From Pachypanchax playfairii (taxonomy: Eukaryota > Chordata > Actinopteri > Cyprinodontiformes > Aplocheilidae): a stretch of DNA of 64,000 nucleotides. The first letter of the stretch is position 1, and the number at the start of each line of letters is the position of its first letter. The position numbers and the translations under genes were made by a program. Shown here one piece after another: positions 21,925 through 32,970 of this stretch. The notes below the pieces were generated by a model. The model saw only the letters and a list, made by a program, of their open reading frames with translations, ran no database searches and was not told where the DNA came from. The stretch lies in NCBI GenBank assembly GCA_006937955.1, contig SSNP01000244.1, positions 81,284-145,283 of the forward strand. Direction: 5' to 3'.

Positions 21925-22093
21925 ATGGCGGAGAATCCAAATAAACAGCCGAGAGACACTTATCGGGAAGTGGATCCTACCACGAAAAAAAAAATAATTC
22001 CTGGACGTTCGGCAGAGGGACTATTGGCTAAGAAGGAAAGTGACCGAAGGAGAAGGCAAACGCGAATTTGTATCGGCGTCGCTTTTCCTCGGT
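21925..22093 (+). pseudogene. transposase exon 1 in the deleted copy
   Basis: Opens MAENPNKQPRDTYREVD and stays in frame through the shorter A-run to IPGRSAEGLLAKKESDRRRR and ICIGVAFPR, where the N gap starts. It shows the frame that the copy at 6479 has lost. With the rest of the gene deleted it cannot make a transposase. Confidence 0.55.
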
Positions 22094-22121
22094 NNNNNNN
22101 NNNNNNNNNNNNNNNNNNNNN
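22094..22121. other. assembly gap (28 N)
   Basis: A run of 28 N between exon 1 and intron 1 sequence of the deleted transposon. The true gap size is not known. Confidence 0.95.
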
Positions 22122-22588
22122 TTTTTCAGTCAGTCAGATCAGTGTAGCTGATTGCAGGATTCTGCATCGTGTCAAAACTGAAAAAATTCACTGAATAAGA
22201 CAAATAGATCATTGTGGCCCCAACAGCTGACTAATAAATTTCAACACCAAACTGTTAAATGTAGATTAAAGTGAACAATCAAACCTGTAAACAATCCAAC
22301 CTGAACTCTGAAGGTTTTTTTTACCAGTATTTTTATATTTTACTGGTTTCTCTTGATTTTTTCAACAATGAAATGATATTTATTGAAACAAATATAGAGC
22401 CAGGTAAAGTAAACAGACTGAATTTGAAGCTTGATTAAGACAGATACCGGTTGGAATAACAACGGCAGAGATAAAGCGGTGGCAGCTGGGCTTACGTCAT
22501 ATGGAAGCGCCAGCTTTATTGTTGTAATGACGCAAAAATTCCACTAGGGGGCGACAGAAGTTACAGAAGTTACGCACTCCAGCTTTAA

Positions 22589-23089
22589 AGTTAGGCATTT
22601 ATATTGAGAGACACGTACCTGCTCCATTCAAACACGCAAACAGCCCCTTTTAATCCCGTCAGGCCAGAAATCCCACAACAAAATCTTGCGATAAACCCCA
22701 CTATTCTTGCAAGAGGTTTGGCTCACTACCAACCCAAAAGACACAGGTAAGGGAATAAACAAAAGAGTGATGAACCTAACCCTGGAAAAACCAGCTGGCT
22801 ACATTCACATCACCAGGAGCTCAGAGACATGAAAGAAAAATAATCCTGAGCTGGAAAAGTGACCTGCATGATACTGAGTCAATGAGACACCAAGAAGATA
22901 AAACCATATTTATATAGCACTTTCTACACAACTATACGGTTGACCAAAGCGTTTTACAGTAAAACAGATAAAACAAATATCAAGATGCATAAACAAGATC
23001 CTTGAACTTTAAAACAATAAAGATGCTTTAACAATCGCAACAAGTTTAGTTTACCTGTGCTATTCTGGTAGCGGATTATATAATACCTG
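22589..23089. other. no gene; possible LINE 3' tail
   Basis: Mostly unrecognised. 22896-22975 (TTTATATAGCACTTTCTA, CAAAGCGTTTTACAGT) resembles the reversed 3' end of a fish LINE. Confidence 0.3.
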
Positions 23090-25358
23090 GTACCGCTCCA
23101 GAAACTGCCTGTGATGTCATCAGCTCCGTTGTTTCAAGGCTACAAACACAGCATCCAAACTCAGTTACGGCGATCTCTGGAGACTTCAACAACGTCTCCC
23201 TCTCTACAGCTTTACCAACATTCCAACAGTTTGTCAGCTGCTCCACCAGAGAAAAGAAGACGTTGGACTTATTTTATGTAAATATTAAAAATGCATACAG
23301 CTCCTCTGCCCTGCCTCCTTTAGGAAGATCTGACCATAATCTGGTTCTTCTCACCTCCACCTACAAGCCCATCGTTCAGCAGCAACCAGTGATCACAAAA
23401 ACCATCAAAACCTGGTCTAATGATGCTGAAGGTGCTCTGAAAAGTTGCTTCGAGGCTACGGACTGGAATGTCCTCTGTGAACCTCATGGAGACAACATCA
23501 NCACCATGACTGAGTGTGTGACAGATTATATAAACTTCTGTGTGGACAGCATCGTACCAACAAGAACTGTGAGGTGCTTCCCCAATAACAAACCCTGGAT
23601 CACCAGAGACCTGAAAAAGCTGCTGAACATCGAAAAGAAAGCCTTCAGGGTTGGTGACAGGGAGTTATTAAAGACAACACAAAAACAACTTAAAGCACAA
23701 ACCAGGAAGTGCAAGGAGGACTACAGGCTAGAGAGTCAGCTCCAGCAGAACAACGTGAGGGATGTGTGGTCTGGAATGAAGAAGATCACCAGCTTCAAGG
23801 TAAAGGGGGACCAGACTGATGGAGGTCTGGACAGAGCTAATGAACTGAACCTGTTCTTCAACAGGTTCAGTTCCCCCCCTGCCTCCAGCCCCACAGACCA
23901 CACACCCTCCATGAGCCCACAGCTTTCCTGTCACACCTCCACTCCGTCACCCTGCAGCTCAGTCATGGACCAGAACACAGCATCCCCTTCCTCCACCTCA
24001 GAGAACCCAAAGACCTCCTCTGCCTCCACCTCCACTCTGTCTGTGACCTGCAACCAGGTCAAGAAACAACTAGAGAAACTGAACCAGAACAAGGCTGCAC
24101 GTCCAGATGGTGTCAGTCCCAGAGTTCTCAAGACCTACTCAATGCAACTATGTCCAGTTCTCCAGCACCTCTTCAACACCAGTCTGAGACAGAAAACAGT
24201 TCCTGTGCTGTGGAAAACATCCTGCCTTGTTCCAGTGCCTAAAAAACCACAACCAGCTGAACCAAACGACTACAGACCAGTTGCCCTGACATCTCACGTC
24301 ATGAAAGTCCTGGAGAGACCCTTACTGGCTCACCTCAACAAGCAGGTCAGCACCTTTCAGGACCCATTACAGTTTGCACACCGTAATGGGCTTGGAGTTG
24401 TAGATGCCATCATCTACCTGCTTCACAGAGCACACTCTCATCTGGACCAATCAGGCAGCACTTTGAGGGTCATGTTCTTTGACTTCTCAAGTGCTTTTAA
24501 CACAATTCAGCCTGCTTTGTTATGTGAGAAGCTCCATAAATTCCAGGTGGATTAATCCACAACCTCCTGGATTTATGACTACCTCACAAACAGACCACAG
24601 TTTGTGAGACTGAAAGGTTGTGTGTCTGAGATGGAGGTCAGCAGCACTGGAGCGCCACAAGGAACTGTACTCTCACCATTTCTCTTCACGATGTACACCT
24701 CTGACTTCCAATACAACTCTGAGTCCCGTCATCTGCAGAAATACTCTGATGACTCTGCAGTTGTTGGGTGCATCAGTGAGGGACAAGAAGCTGAGTATAG
24801 AGAACTGGTCAGTCAGTTTGTGAAATGGTGCGGTAACAATCATCTCGTTTTAAATACCAGCAAAACTAAGGAGATGATTGTTGACTTCAGGAGGAGAGAG
24901 AATCAACACAGCAGTATTTCCATCGTAGGCGAGGAGGTAGAGGTGGTGGAGGAATACAAGTACCTTGGAGTTCAGCTGGACAACAGACTAGAGTGGAAAT
25001 GCAACACAGAATACATCTACAGAGCAGACTCTACTTCTTAAGGAAGCTGAGATCTTTTAATGTCTGCACCAAGATGTTGCAAATCTTCTGTTGTGGAAAG
25101 TGCAATCAGCTTTGCAGCCATCTGCTGGGGCAGCAGCATCAGAACCAGAGACTTGAAGAGAATCAACAAACTGATCAGGAAAGCTGGATCTGTGCTGGGA
25201 GTATCTCTGGAGCCGCTGGAGCTGATTGCACAAAAAAGAATGCTGGACAAGCTGATGAAGATGATGGAGGACTCTTCTCACTCTATGCACGACACATTGA
25301 TCAAACAACAGAGTGTGTTCAGTGAGAGGCTTCTTCAGGTCCGATGCAAGACCGAAAG
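23090..25358 (+). pseudogene. Rex1/L2-type LINE, 5'-truncated, ORF2 with breaks
   Basis: Starts in the endonuclease (ISGDFNNVSL, then GRSDHNLVLL with the SDH motif), a charged linker, then RT motifs: VPVPKKPQPAEPNDYRPV, FFDFSSAFNT (first catalytic Asp), GAPQGTVLSPFLF, KYSDDSAVVG (YxDD) and YKYLGVQLDN. A TAA stands where the copy at 54258 has TCC (24553), and two short deletions near 25030 and 25090 shift frame. A single N is at 23501. The 3' end is at 30456-30640, beyond two insertions. Clade placement is from memory. Confidence 0.75.
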
Positions 25359-26071
25359 TGTCAGGTTCAGTGTTCTGTGCGCGGTGTTTTTCTGTGTCGG
25401 GTGAGTCATCTGCTTGCAGTGAAGAGCTGCGCTGGAGCGCGAAGTAGATTGACTACACCTGGCGGAGATCAGCGCTGATGAGGAGCAGGGTACTACTTAA
25501 GCCAGAAGCAGACGTTCATTCAGCGCCTGGTTGTTAACCTAAATGGTAGCTCCCGTGTGCCGTCCTAGTGATTTATTTCCTAGTGATTTCCGAGATACTT
25601 GTTGTGATTTTTCCGAGAGAGTTTTTCCTTGTGTGCATCTAACCCTGTCTTCCCCAGGATTTTGTCACCCTGCTCCTTGTGCTCCCGAGAATCCTTCCAT
25701 GTCCAGCGTCTGATCTCCCTGAGCCTTGTCTGCCTCCCTCCAGCGTTCTCACCGGACCTGGACTCACCACCTCCCTGCACAGCACCGCACTGGACCTGTC
25801 CTCCTCCCGAGATTACCTGCTTCAAATCTCCTGTGAGTCATTTTCATTCCCTCGCCCTGCAATATCTCCTGTTCATCTCTACCGGCTCCAGCACTAACTC
25901 TCATCTCCCCTTGCAGTCCCGAGAACCACCTGACGCACCAGATCACTGAGCACATTTCACCACTGTATATATTAACCTTTGTAAATAAACCTGTTCACTT
26001 TTGCACCATACCAACTGTTGTCTGAATCTGAGTCCAGCATGTGGGTCAACAAGCTGACAGAGCCCGTGACA
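25359..26071 (+). mobile_element. solo LTR, family A, copy 3
   Basis: 713 bp, TGTCAGG...GTGACA, perfect 5-bp duplication GAAAG (25354-25358; 26072-26076). CTTAAG near 25497 and AATAAA near 25983. It splits the LINE just before its C-terminal codons; the uninterrupted sequence is visible at 55470. Confidence 0.75.
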
Positions 26072-26249
26072 GAAAGATACAAAAGCTTCAACCTAGACTC
26101 ACTAGTGAGTCACTCTGTTTTGGAAGTCACCTTTTTATGTTGTTGATATGTTCACAGGTTTTTTGTTGTTTTTTTACTTCTACCCATGTTCAAATGATAT
26201 GGTCACCCTGGATGTGTGAGTATAATGTAACAGTTTCATCTCATGACTT

Positions 26250-26975
26250 ATGTCTCAACAACAGTATAGCACTGTAACACTCAATGTTCACGGGTTACAT
26301 AATTCAATTAAAAGAGGAAAGCTTATAGCTAAGATGAAGAGAGAACAGCAACACATCATCTTCTGGCAAGAAACACACTTGGCAAAGAAGGACCATGAAA
26401 AATTTAAAAGAATGGGGTTTAAAAAGACATTTTATTCTTCCCACACAAATGGCTGTACAAGGGGTGTCGCAATATTAATAGCGAATAAAGTAAACTTCCA
26501 ACTATCCAAACAGATTTCGGACAAGGAAGGGCGTTTCATATTGGTAAGAGGAATATTAGACTCGAAGGAAGTAACTTTACTTAATGTATACAGACCTCCA
26601 AGTCAAGATAATGGATAGAATTTTTGATCTTATAGTGACAGAAACATCAGGTGTCCTTATATGTGGGGGGGATTGGAATGCACAACTTCACCCCTCTCTG
26701 GATCCTCAAACCCAACAAAAAAAAAAAACTCTGAATCAGTGTATCTCAGAAAGATGATGAGAAGGATTGGATTAATTGACGTTTGGAGGGAATGTCACCC
26801 ATCAGCAAAGGAGTTCACTTTTTTCTCTCATCCTCATGCCGTATACTCCCGAATTGACTATTTTTTCTTATTTAAGACAGACAGATACAGAGTCTCAGAC
26901 TGTACTATTGGCACCAGGGATGTTTCAGATCACTCTGGAGTATACCTGAAAACTAAATTTAGATACCCAACATAA
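26250..26975 (+). pseudogene. L1-type APE endonuclease, frameshifted
   Basis: The first part reads TVTLNVHGLHN, IIFWQETHL and GVAILIANKV, VTLLNVYRPPSQ, the start of an L1 endonuclease. Frame moves near 26617 (GVLICGGDWNAQLHPSLD) and again at an A-run near 26716; the last part reads IGLIDVWRECHP, AVYSRIDYFF and SDHSGVYLK with the SDH catalytic motif. A third shift near 26965 separates it from the RT. Confidence 0.75.
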
Positions 26976-27003
26976 AACAACAGCATGGAGACTTAACACC
27001 GCT

Positions 27004-29034
27004 TTGTTAAATGACAACAAATTTGAGGAATTCATAAACCAAGAATTTAGGGAATATGTAGAATTTAACAGCAGCACAGAAATGTCTCCAAGTATCATAT
27101 GGGACGCTGCAAAAGCAGTGCTGCGAGGGAAAACTATAATGTGGGCATCAAAGAAAAAGAGAGAGAAATCTGAGCAACTTAATGACTTGACAAAACAACT
27201 AGACACACTGGAGAAGAAGCATATTGAGACCAAAGACCCCAATGTGCTGCAACAAATTCAAACTTTGAAAACAGAATTAAATAGAAAACTCAACGACAAG
27301 GTGGAACTTAAACTTAAATACATCAAACAAACTTTTTATGAAAACGGACCTCGATCAAAAAAAATATTGGCCTGGCGATTAAAAAAGCAACAATTGGACA
27401 GAACTATTTCTAAAATTAAAAACCCAGTTACAAACCAGATGTGCTTTACTCCAGATGAAATACATAAGTCATTTGAAATATATTATAGGAATTTATATAG
27501 CCAACCTAAACTAACAGAGCTTCCATCAGTAAAGCAGTTTTTAGATCAATCAGATATTGATAAAGCCATCTCAAAACTGAAGGCATGCAAGGCGCCAGGT
27601 GGAGACGGATTACCAGCAGAATGGTATAAAACCTTTAAGAGGTCGATATCACCCTTATTGTTAAAATGCTTCAACCATGTGCTTAAAGGGGGCGAGACCC
27701 CACCATCCTGGAAACAAGCAATAATATCCATCATACCAAAACCAGGGAAAGATAAAACAGAGTGTAGTTCATATCGGCCCATCTCTGTCTTAAACACAGA
27801 TTATAAAATATTTACATCAATAATTGTTAGTAGATTAGAAAATATTATACCTGAATTGATAGACACAGACCAGACAGGCTTTGTCAAAAATAGACGTACA
27901 CAGGATAATGTAAGGCGAGCATTACTCCTTATTGACATTATGAGAAGAAATAATACAAAATCTTTAGCAATTAGTTTTGATGCTGAAAAAGCCTTCGATT
28001 CTGTACGTTGGGAATACTTATATCTAGTCTTACAGCATTTTGGCTTTAATGATATGATTATAAGTTGCCTTAAAGCTATATATAATTTGCCAGTGGCCCG
28101 GATCAAAATCAACGGCAGCCTTTCAGGCACAGTCCCTCTTGAGCGAGGACGTCGGCAAGGATGCCCACTGAGTCCCATCCTGTTTGCATTCTTTATAGAG
28201 CCGCTCGCTCAAAAAATTAGGGAGGATCCAGGAATTAAGGGAATTTTATTTAAGGGAAGAGAATATAAATCATGTCTTTACGCCGATGATGTTTTGGTGA
28301 CCCTATCTTGCCCTGACGTTAGTCTACCGAACCTCAAGTCATGCCTCCACCAATTTGGACTCCATTCAGGTTACAGATTGAATATAGAAAAAACCCAGAT
28401 TCTCTCCTTTAACTACTCACCCCAAGAGAATATAAGTAAGAAGTTCAAATTTAAATGGAAAACAAAAACTATGAAATATCTTGGTCTTAATATTACTAAA
28501 TCCCTAACCAACATATATGAAGCAAATTACGGTGTAATGACTGATAAAATTAAAAAAGATTTGGAAAGATGGGCTCCTCTGACATTAAACTTATATAACC
28601 GCATAGAAATTATAAAAATTATCATTTTACCCCAACTGATATTCCTTTTTCAATCACTATCAGTGGAAATTCCTACCAAACAGTTTAACATGTGGAACCG
28701 AACCATTTCCAGATTTGTATGGCAGAACAAGAGACCTAGGGTACGTTATAAAACATTACAATTACCCAGAGATAAAGAAGGAATGTCACTTCCATGTTTG
28801 GAAAACTACTATAAAGCAGCACAACTACTGTATGCTGTTTATTGGTGTGAAGAAGGTTACGATGCGAAGTGGAGAGAACTGGAATTAAGTCAAATTGACA
28901 TCCCCCTTCAGGCTCTACTGGGTGATAAATACCTCAAGTCCACATATTTGGAAAAACTGTGCGTTTTTACAAAAGTCCCTCTTAACATCTGGTTCAGAGA
29001 GTTCCGCAATCCCCTTCTGGAGAGGAGAACATGA
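27004..29034 (+). CDS. L1-type reverse transcriptase (ORF2 central part)
   Basis: An unbroken 676-codon stretch covering the RT: ISIIPKPGKDKTECSSYRPI, TGFVKNRRTQDNVRR, SFDAEKAFDSVRWEYL (motif A Asp), GRRQGCPLSPILF (motif B) and CLYADDVLVTLS (motif C; ADD near residue 428), then MKYLGLNITKSL. It is a piece of ORF2: endonuclease is upstream in other frames and the C-terminus continues after a stop at 29032. The first ATG is only the first Met in this open stretch. All catalytic residues I can see are intact. Confidence 0.75.
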   Translation: MLNDNKFEEFINQEFREYVEFNSSTEMSPSIIWDAAKAVLRGKTIMWASKKKREKSEQLNDLTKQLDTLEKKHIETKDPNVLQQIQTLKTELNRKLNDKVELKLKYIKQTFYENGPRSKKILAWRLKKQQLDRTISKIKNPVTNQMCFTPDEIHKSFEIYYRNLYSQPKLTELPSVKQFLDQSDIDKAISKLKACKAPGGDGLPAEWYKTFKRSISPLLLKCFNHVLKGGETPPSWKQAIISIIPKPGKDKTECSSYRPISVLNTDYKIFTSIIVSRLENIIPELIDTDQTGFVKNRRTQDNVRRALLLIDIMRRNNTKSLAISFDAEKAFDSVRWEYLYLVLQHFGFNDMIISCLKAIYNLPVARIKINGSLSGTVPLERGRRQGCPLSPILFAFFIEPLAQKIREDPGIKGILFKGREYKSCLYADDVLVTLSCPDVSLPNLKSCLHQFGLHSGYRLNIEKTQILSFNYSPQENISKKFKFKWKTKTMKYLGLNITKSLTNIYEANYGVMTDKIKKDLERWAPLTLNLYNRIEIIKIIILPQLIFLFQSLSVEIPTKQFNMWNRTISRFVWQNKRPRVRYKTLQLPRDKEGMSLPCLENYYKAAQLLYAVYWCEEGYDAKWRELELSQIDIPLQALLGDKYLKSTYLEKLCVFTKVPLNIWFREFRNPLLERRT

Positions 29035-29100
29035 TTATTACGATGGGTTGAACATGATAAGGATTTTAAACCGACACAGCTTAACTCTAGATTCAAAGAA

Positions 29101-29964
29101 TTGACCAGAAAAGGCATTACTTCATATTGTGTGATTTCATCTGGAATTGACCTGGAAAGGTTCCAGAAGCTACAGGAAAACTTTGACCTCGATAAGCAAG
29201 ACTTTTTTAGATACTTGCAGCTCAGGCATCATTTTAATAAAAACATTAAAACAATAGGAAAAAATTATCAGGATCTTATTAGTATTGTCACCGAAGCCTA
29301 CAAAGGTAAACCCGGTAAGAAGAGGCTATCTAGAATATATGGATGCCTGGAAGCCCAAAAAAACCCATCAACGCTTTATGCTAAAAACGCATGGGAGAAG
29401 GAGGCAAACAAAAGACTGACAGAAAATGACTGGCTAAACATTTGCCAAATTAATTCAAGCACTACCAGCTCAGGGCAGTGGAGGGAATATGCATGGAAGA
29501 ATATGATCAGATTCTTTATAACCCCCAAAAGAACATATTCAATGACAGGCAAGGCTGAATTGGGGCATTGTTGGAGGAAATGTAATAATGTGATGGCGGA
29601 CCACTTTTATGTTTTCTGAGGGTGCCCAGTTATCCACTCCTTTTGGTTAAAAGTGGTCGAAGAGATAAGGACCATTCTTGGTTTTGAAATTGAACATAAT
29701 TTTCAAACGATATATCTATGTAACCTTCCGAATGAACTAATCTCTCAGGATAAATACCTTCTGAAAATACTGCTGGTAGCTGGGAAAAAATCAATAACAA
29801 GGAGGTGGCTTGATGGGGACCCCCCAACAGTGAGAGAGTGGTCAGCCACTGTTGAAGAAATATGTGAAATGGAAATGGTTACCTTCTCTTTAAGACTCAA
29901 TAGTGGCAAGGCCCAAAAATATTGGTCAAAATGGTTAACATATTCAAATACAAAAGTAAAGTGA
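29101..29964 (+). pseudogene. L1-type ORF2 C-terminus, interrupted
   Basis: Continues the L1 ORF2: LERFQKLQENFDL, FFRYLQLRHHF, WREYAWKNMIRFFITPKRTY, then GHCWRKCNN...FYVF, a stop at 29617-29619, GCPVIHSFW in the same frame, and PLRIL-like tail sequence to a stop near 29962. The CW..C...F..GCP..FW pattern matches the L1 C-terminal Cys-rich segment. Confidence 0.65.
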
Positions 29965-30455
29965 CCCCCTACCCCTCTCCTTTCTTTTCTTTTCTTTTCG
30001 CTTCCTCTTCTTTGCTCACTTTGTGATTTTTACATTCTGTGTGGTATAAGTAGTTTGGTGTTCAATAGAAGGGCAAGATTGGTAGTGAACCACACTGCCC
30101 TCACCTGTTAACTTCCTGATAGCTGATCACTGTATGTCTACATGGTCAAAGTACATGAATACCCCCATAGAATACTTTTCTGTTTTCGATCTGTACTGGA
30201 TGAACCTACAAAGGAGTTCCCTGTGCTTGACTAAGGCGAGTTAGAATTGATGCCCTCTCTCTCTGCATTCCATCAGGATTTTTGTAACCTGTGGTTATAA
30301 ATTGCTGTGTATATCCTTTCTTTTGCAATGCACCAAAGCTTGTCCCCAATGGTGACCCACCTGTTCTATATGCTGTTTAATCTGTCATTTTCCCCTTTGT
30401 AAAAATGTAAAAGTCCAATAAAAAATAAAGTTTAAAAAAAAGAAAGATACAAAAG

Positions 30456-30640
30456 ATCATTCCTGCCTGCAGCCATTAGCCTCCACAACAAGAACAGACC
30501 TTGATCGTTATTATTATATTATTGTCTTCATTATTGTTTTTTATTGTTGGACAAAAAAAAACAAACTACTACAACGTTGAATTTCCCTTCTGGAATAAAT
30601 AAAGTATTTTTCATTTCATTTCATTTTCAAATGCAGCAGA
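30456..30640 (+). mobile_element. 3' end of the LINE that begins at 23090
   Basis: Resumes at ATCATTCCTGCCTGCAGCC, which in the copy at 55480 follows directly on GAAAGATACAAAAG. Includes the ORF end, the TTGAATTTCCCTTCTGG UTR phrase, AATAAA and the TTTCATTTCATTTC tail. Confidence 0.8.
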
Positions 30641-30730
30641 AACATCAGAAGCTGGTAAAAACAACAGAACCGAAATAAAACAAGTATCAAAATACTCCTG
30701 CCTCTCTGTCCCGTCTTGCTGCACTAAGAT

Positions 30731-30734
<4 letters not shown>

Positions 30735-30774
<40 letters not shown>

Positions 30775-30793
30775 TGTCTGTCTGTCTGTCTGT
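30735..30793. repeat. (TG)n-(TCTG)n microsatellite
   Basis: About 39 bp of TG dinucleotides followed by five TCTG units. Confidence 0.95.
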
Positions 30794-30808
30794 GGACCTG
30801 CCAGCAGT

Positions 30809-31659
30809 TGTCAGGTTCTCAGCTGTTGGCGTGTGGTGTTGGTTTTTTTGGATGCACTAACCTCTGATTGCAGGGCGTGACAGCAGGTGATCAGTGGCTC
30901 CAGGTGCGGCTCTTTACCCAGCTCTCTGTGGCTGGGTATTTAAGCAGAGGAGGAACTGGAGACAGGCGCCAGTTTGTTACCGCTGCTACTGTGGTAACGT
31001 GTGGCCTGTATTAGTGAAGGACTGAGTACAACCACTAGTATCTTGACGCTTACCTGATCCTTTCCTTCCCGTTCTCCTAGTCCTCGTCCTGGTCCTGAGC
31101 GCCTCCATTGCGCTGGCCGTCTGCCGCGCCGTCCGGAGGGATCTTGATTCCGTCGTGGTCCGGCACAACCGTCTCCTTGTCCCTGGTCCTGGTCTGTCTC
31201 TGTTCCCCTCTGGATCTTCTGCACCTGCCCTGGTCAGACACAACATCGCTGTCACTCCTGCCTCCTCTGGACTCCTGGAAACAAGCTCTCACCGTGGATT
31301 ACCTGTACCACCATCACCCTCTGCTGGAACACCACCGCCACTGCTGGCTCCTCAGTCTCTCCTCCTCGCACTGCCTGCCTTCCCGCACTGTAAATCTGTG
31401 AGCACACTCCCCACGCACCGCAACCTGAACCTTCCTCATATCAACATCAACCAGTCACTAACCTGTCTCTCCTCCGCTGTCAGATCTCCTTCTTCGCTGC
31501 TCCAGTCCCGGATCTCCAGAGCTGTTATAATTCCTCAGCCTTGTTGTGATTCTTGCACTGTAAATATTAAACACTGTAATCCTGATCTCAAGTCTCCTGT
31601 GTGTGTGTCTGAAGTTCGGGTCTACATCAGAGTTCGCAAACTAACCTCAAGACATGACA
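30809..31659 (+). mobile_element. solo LTR, family A, copy 4
   Basis: 851 bp, TGTCAGG...CATGACA, perfect 5-bp duplication GCAGT (30804-30808; 31660-31664). Promoter-like GGTATTTAAGCAGAGGAGG near 30938 and ATTAAA near 31566 resemble the copy at 5411. The intervening frames are not genes. Confidence 0.75.
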
Positions 31660-31689
31660 GCAGTAAATGTGAACCGTACGTAAAGTTAC

Positions 31690-32215
31690 TTTAACTGCAC
31701 GTGGAAATATTCGAGCCGAAGTCTTGCCACATCCACCACAACTGCTTTCCTCTGCTCTTTATCAACCACCACAATGTCCGGTTGGTTTGCCATTACCATC
31801 CTGTCTGTCTGGATCTGGAAGTCCCACAGGATCTTTGCTCGGTCATTCTCCACCACCTTTGGAGGTGTTTCCCACTTTGACCTTGGGGTTTCCAGCCCGT
31901 ACTCTGCACAGATGTTTCTGTATACTATGCCAGCCACTTGGTTATGACGTTCCATGTATGCTTTCCCTGCCAGCATTTTACACCCTGCTGTTATGTGCTG
32001 GATTGTCTCAGATTACTCTTTGCACAGCCTACACCTTGGGTCTTGTCTGGTGTGGTAGATCTGGGCCTCTATCGCTCTGGTGCTTAGAGCCTGCTCCTGT
32101 GCTGCCAGGATGAGTGCCTCTGTGGTGTCCTGTAGGCCGGCCCTCTCCAGCCATTGGTAGGATTTCTTGAGGTCAACCACTTCAGTTATTTTCCAGTGGT
32201 ACATCCCATTTTTTT
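31690..32215 (-). pseudogene. R4/Rex6-type LINE C-terminus with REL-endonuclease
   Basis: The minus strand reads MYHWKITEVVDLKKSYQWLE, ALSTRAIEAQIYHTRQDPRC, a CRLC...H...C zinc motif, KMLAGKAYMERHNQVAG and ILWDFQIQTDRMVMANQPD, IVVVDKEQRKAVVVDVA. The PD...D core fits the restriction-like endonuclease of Dong/R4 (Rex6) LINEs. One TAA follows CRLCKE, and similarity ends after VVDVA near 31728. The BEL element lies immediately upstream on this strand. Confidence 0.65.
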
Positions 32216-32220
32216 ATATA

Positions 32221-32926
32221 TGTTGTGTAGATAATTAGGAAAAGGGTTCAGAGACGCTAGTCTCTCTTTGACATCTACTTTCAACCCTGAGTGTCTATTA
32301 GAACACGGTTTCTGTTCAGAGAGGAAGCATTCATTCTGTGTCGAAAGGCAGTGTTGTGGTCAGAAACCAGGCCAGGTTTAATTAGTTGAACTCTTCTTTA
32401 TGTAGAAACCAGGAATGACATTATCCAATATTAGGCACAATTGAAGCAGTACAGCAACAAGGATGTATGAGTGTGTCTGCAGTTTTCCTGCAAATAAAAA
32501 TACCAGACTAAGTAATCCAATATTTCAGGACGTGTTAACAACCCACACTGTACATAAATAACAATAAACATTCTTATATGAACATGTGGAGTAAGGCCTC
32601 ACATTCATCCTGTGCTACTAGTATTATCATAAGCAGCTAACAAGCTAACTTCGAACCGGACACTATAACTAACACATTCGTCCCCTTTGAATGCTAACAT
32701 TAATACTCACTCGTCATAGACCAGACTTTATCCATCACTAAATGCTACTGCTGTGGTAAACTCCGTCCGAGTGAACAAACCGAACGTGTGACGTCATCGT
32801 CTGACTGACGCACCAAGCTACGGTGGCCCTCGGAGCTCAAACATAACGCGAACATCTCTAAACATACTTAAACATACCTCAACTGTTAAACTATAAAATC
32901 TAAAGCGAATTAGGCCCTTTTATACA
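32221..32926 (-). repeat. BEL/Pao 3' LTR
   Basis: 706 bp, same TGTATAAAAGGGC start and CTACACAACA end on the minus strand. It has an extra CTATAAAATCTAAAGCG block near 32891 and a scatter of substitutions against the 5' LTR. Confidence 0.85.
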
Positions 32927-32936
32927 GCCCCCCTCA
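32927..32936 (-). other. polypurine tract
   Basis: The minus strand reads GAGGGGGGC immediately before the 3' LTR, the expected place for the plus-strand primer. Confidence 0.6.
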
Positions 32937-32970
32937 AATGTACGTTGTACATTTGAACCATTAACACTCT

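Larger units (their letters stand above)
21660..22584 (+). mobile_element. internally deleted TTAA transposon
   Basis: Ends AGCTGGAGTGCGTAACTT and AAGTTACGCACTCCAGCT, each bordered by TTAA (21656-21659; 22585-22588). The left part matches 5359-5410 plus 6255-7490 of the large element (promoter region, exon 1, intron 1 with part of the small hAT), then jumps near 22437 to the last 150 bp. It has no LTR where the large copy has one. A 28-N gap lies inside. Confidence 0.75.
26086..30440 (+). mobile_element. L1/Tx1-type LINE, 5'-truncated
   Basis: A 4.35-kb insertion with an A-rich 3' end (AATAAAAAATAAAG then A7) and a 15-bp target duplication AGAAAGATACAAAAG (26071-26085; 30441-30455). Long TSDs and an A tail are usual for L1 retrotransposition. 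ORF1 is missing; endonuclease, RT and C-terminal Cys/His region remain in several frames. Confidence 0.8.

Noticed and set aside
21140..23150. One LINE split by the TTAA element at 21.66 kb
   Set aside because: The two LINE pieces overlap in protein position (both contain LQTQHPN) and differ in sequence, so they are separate copies.
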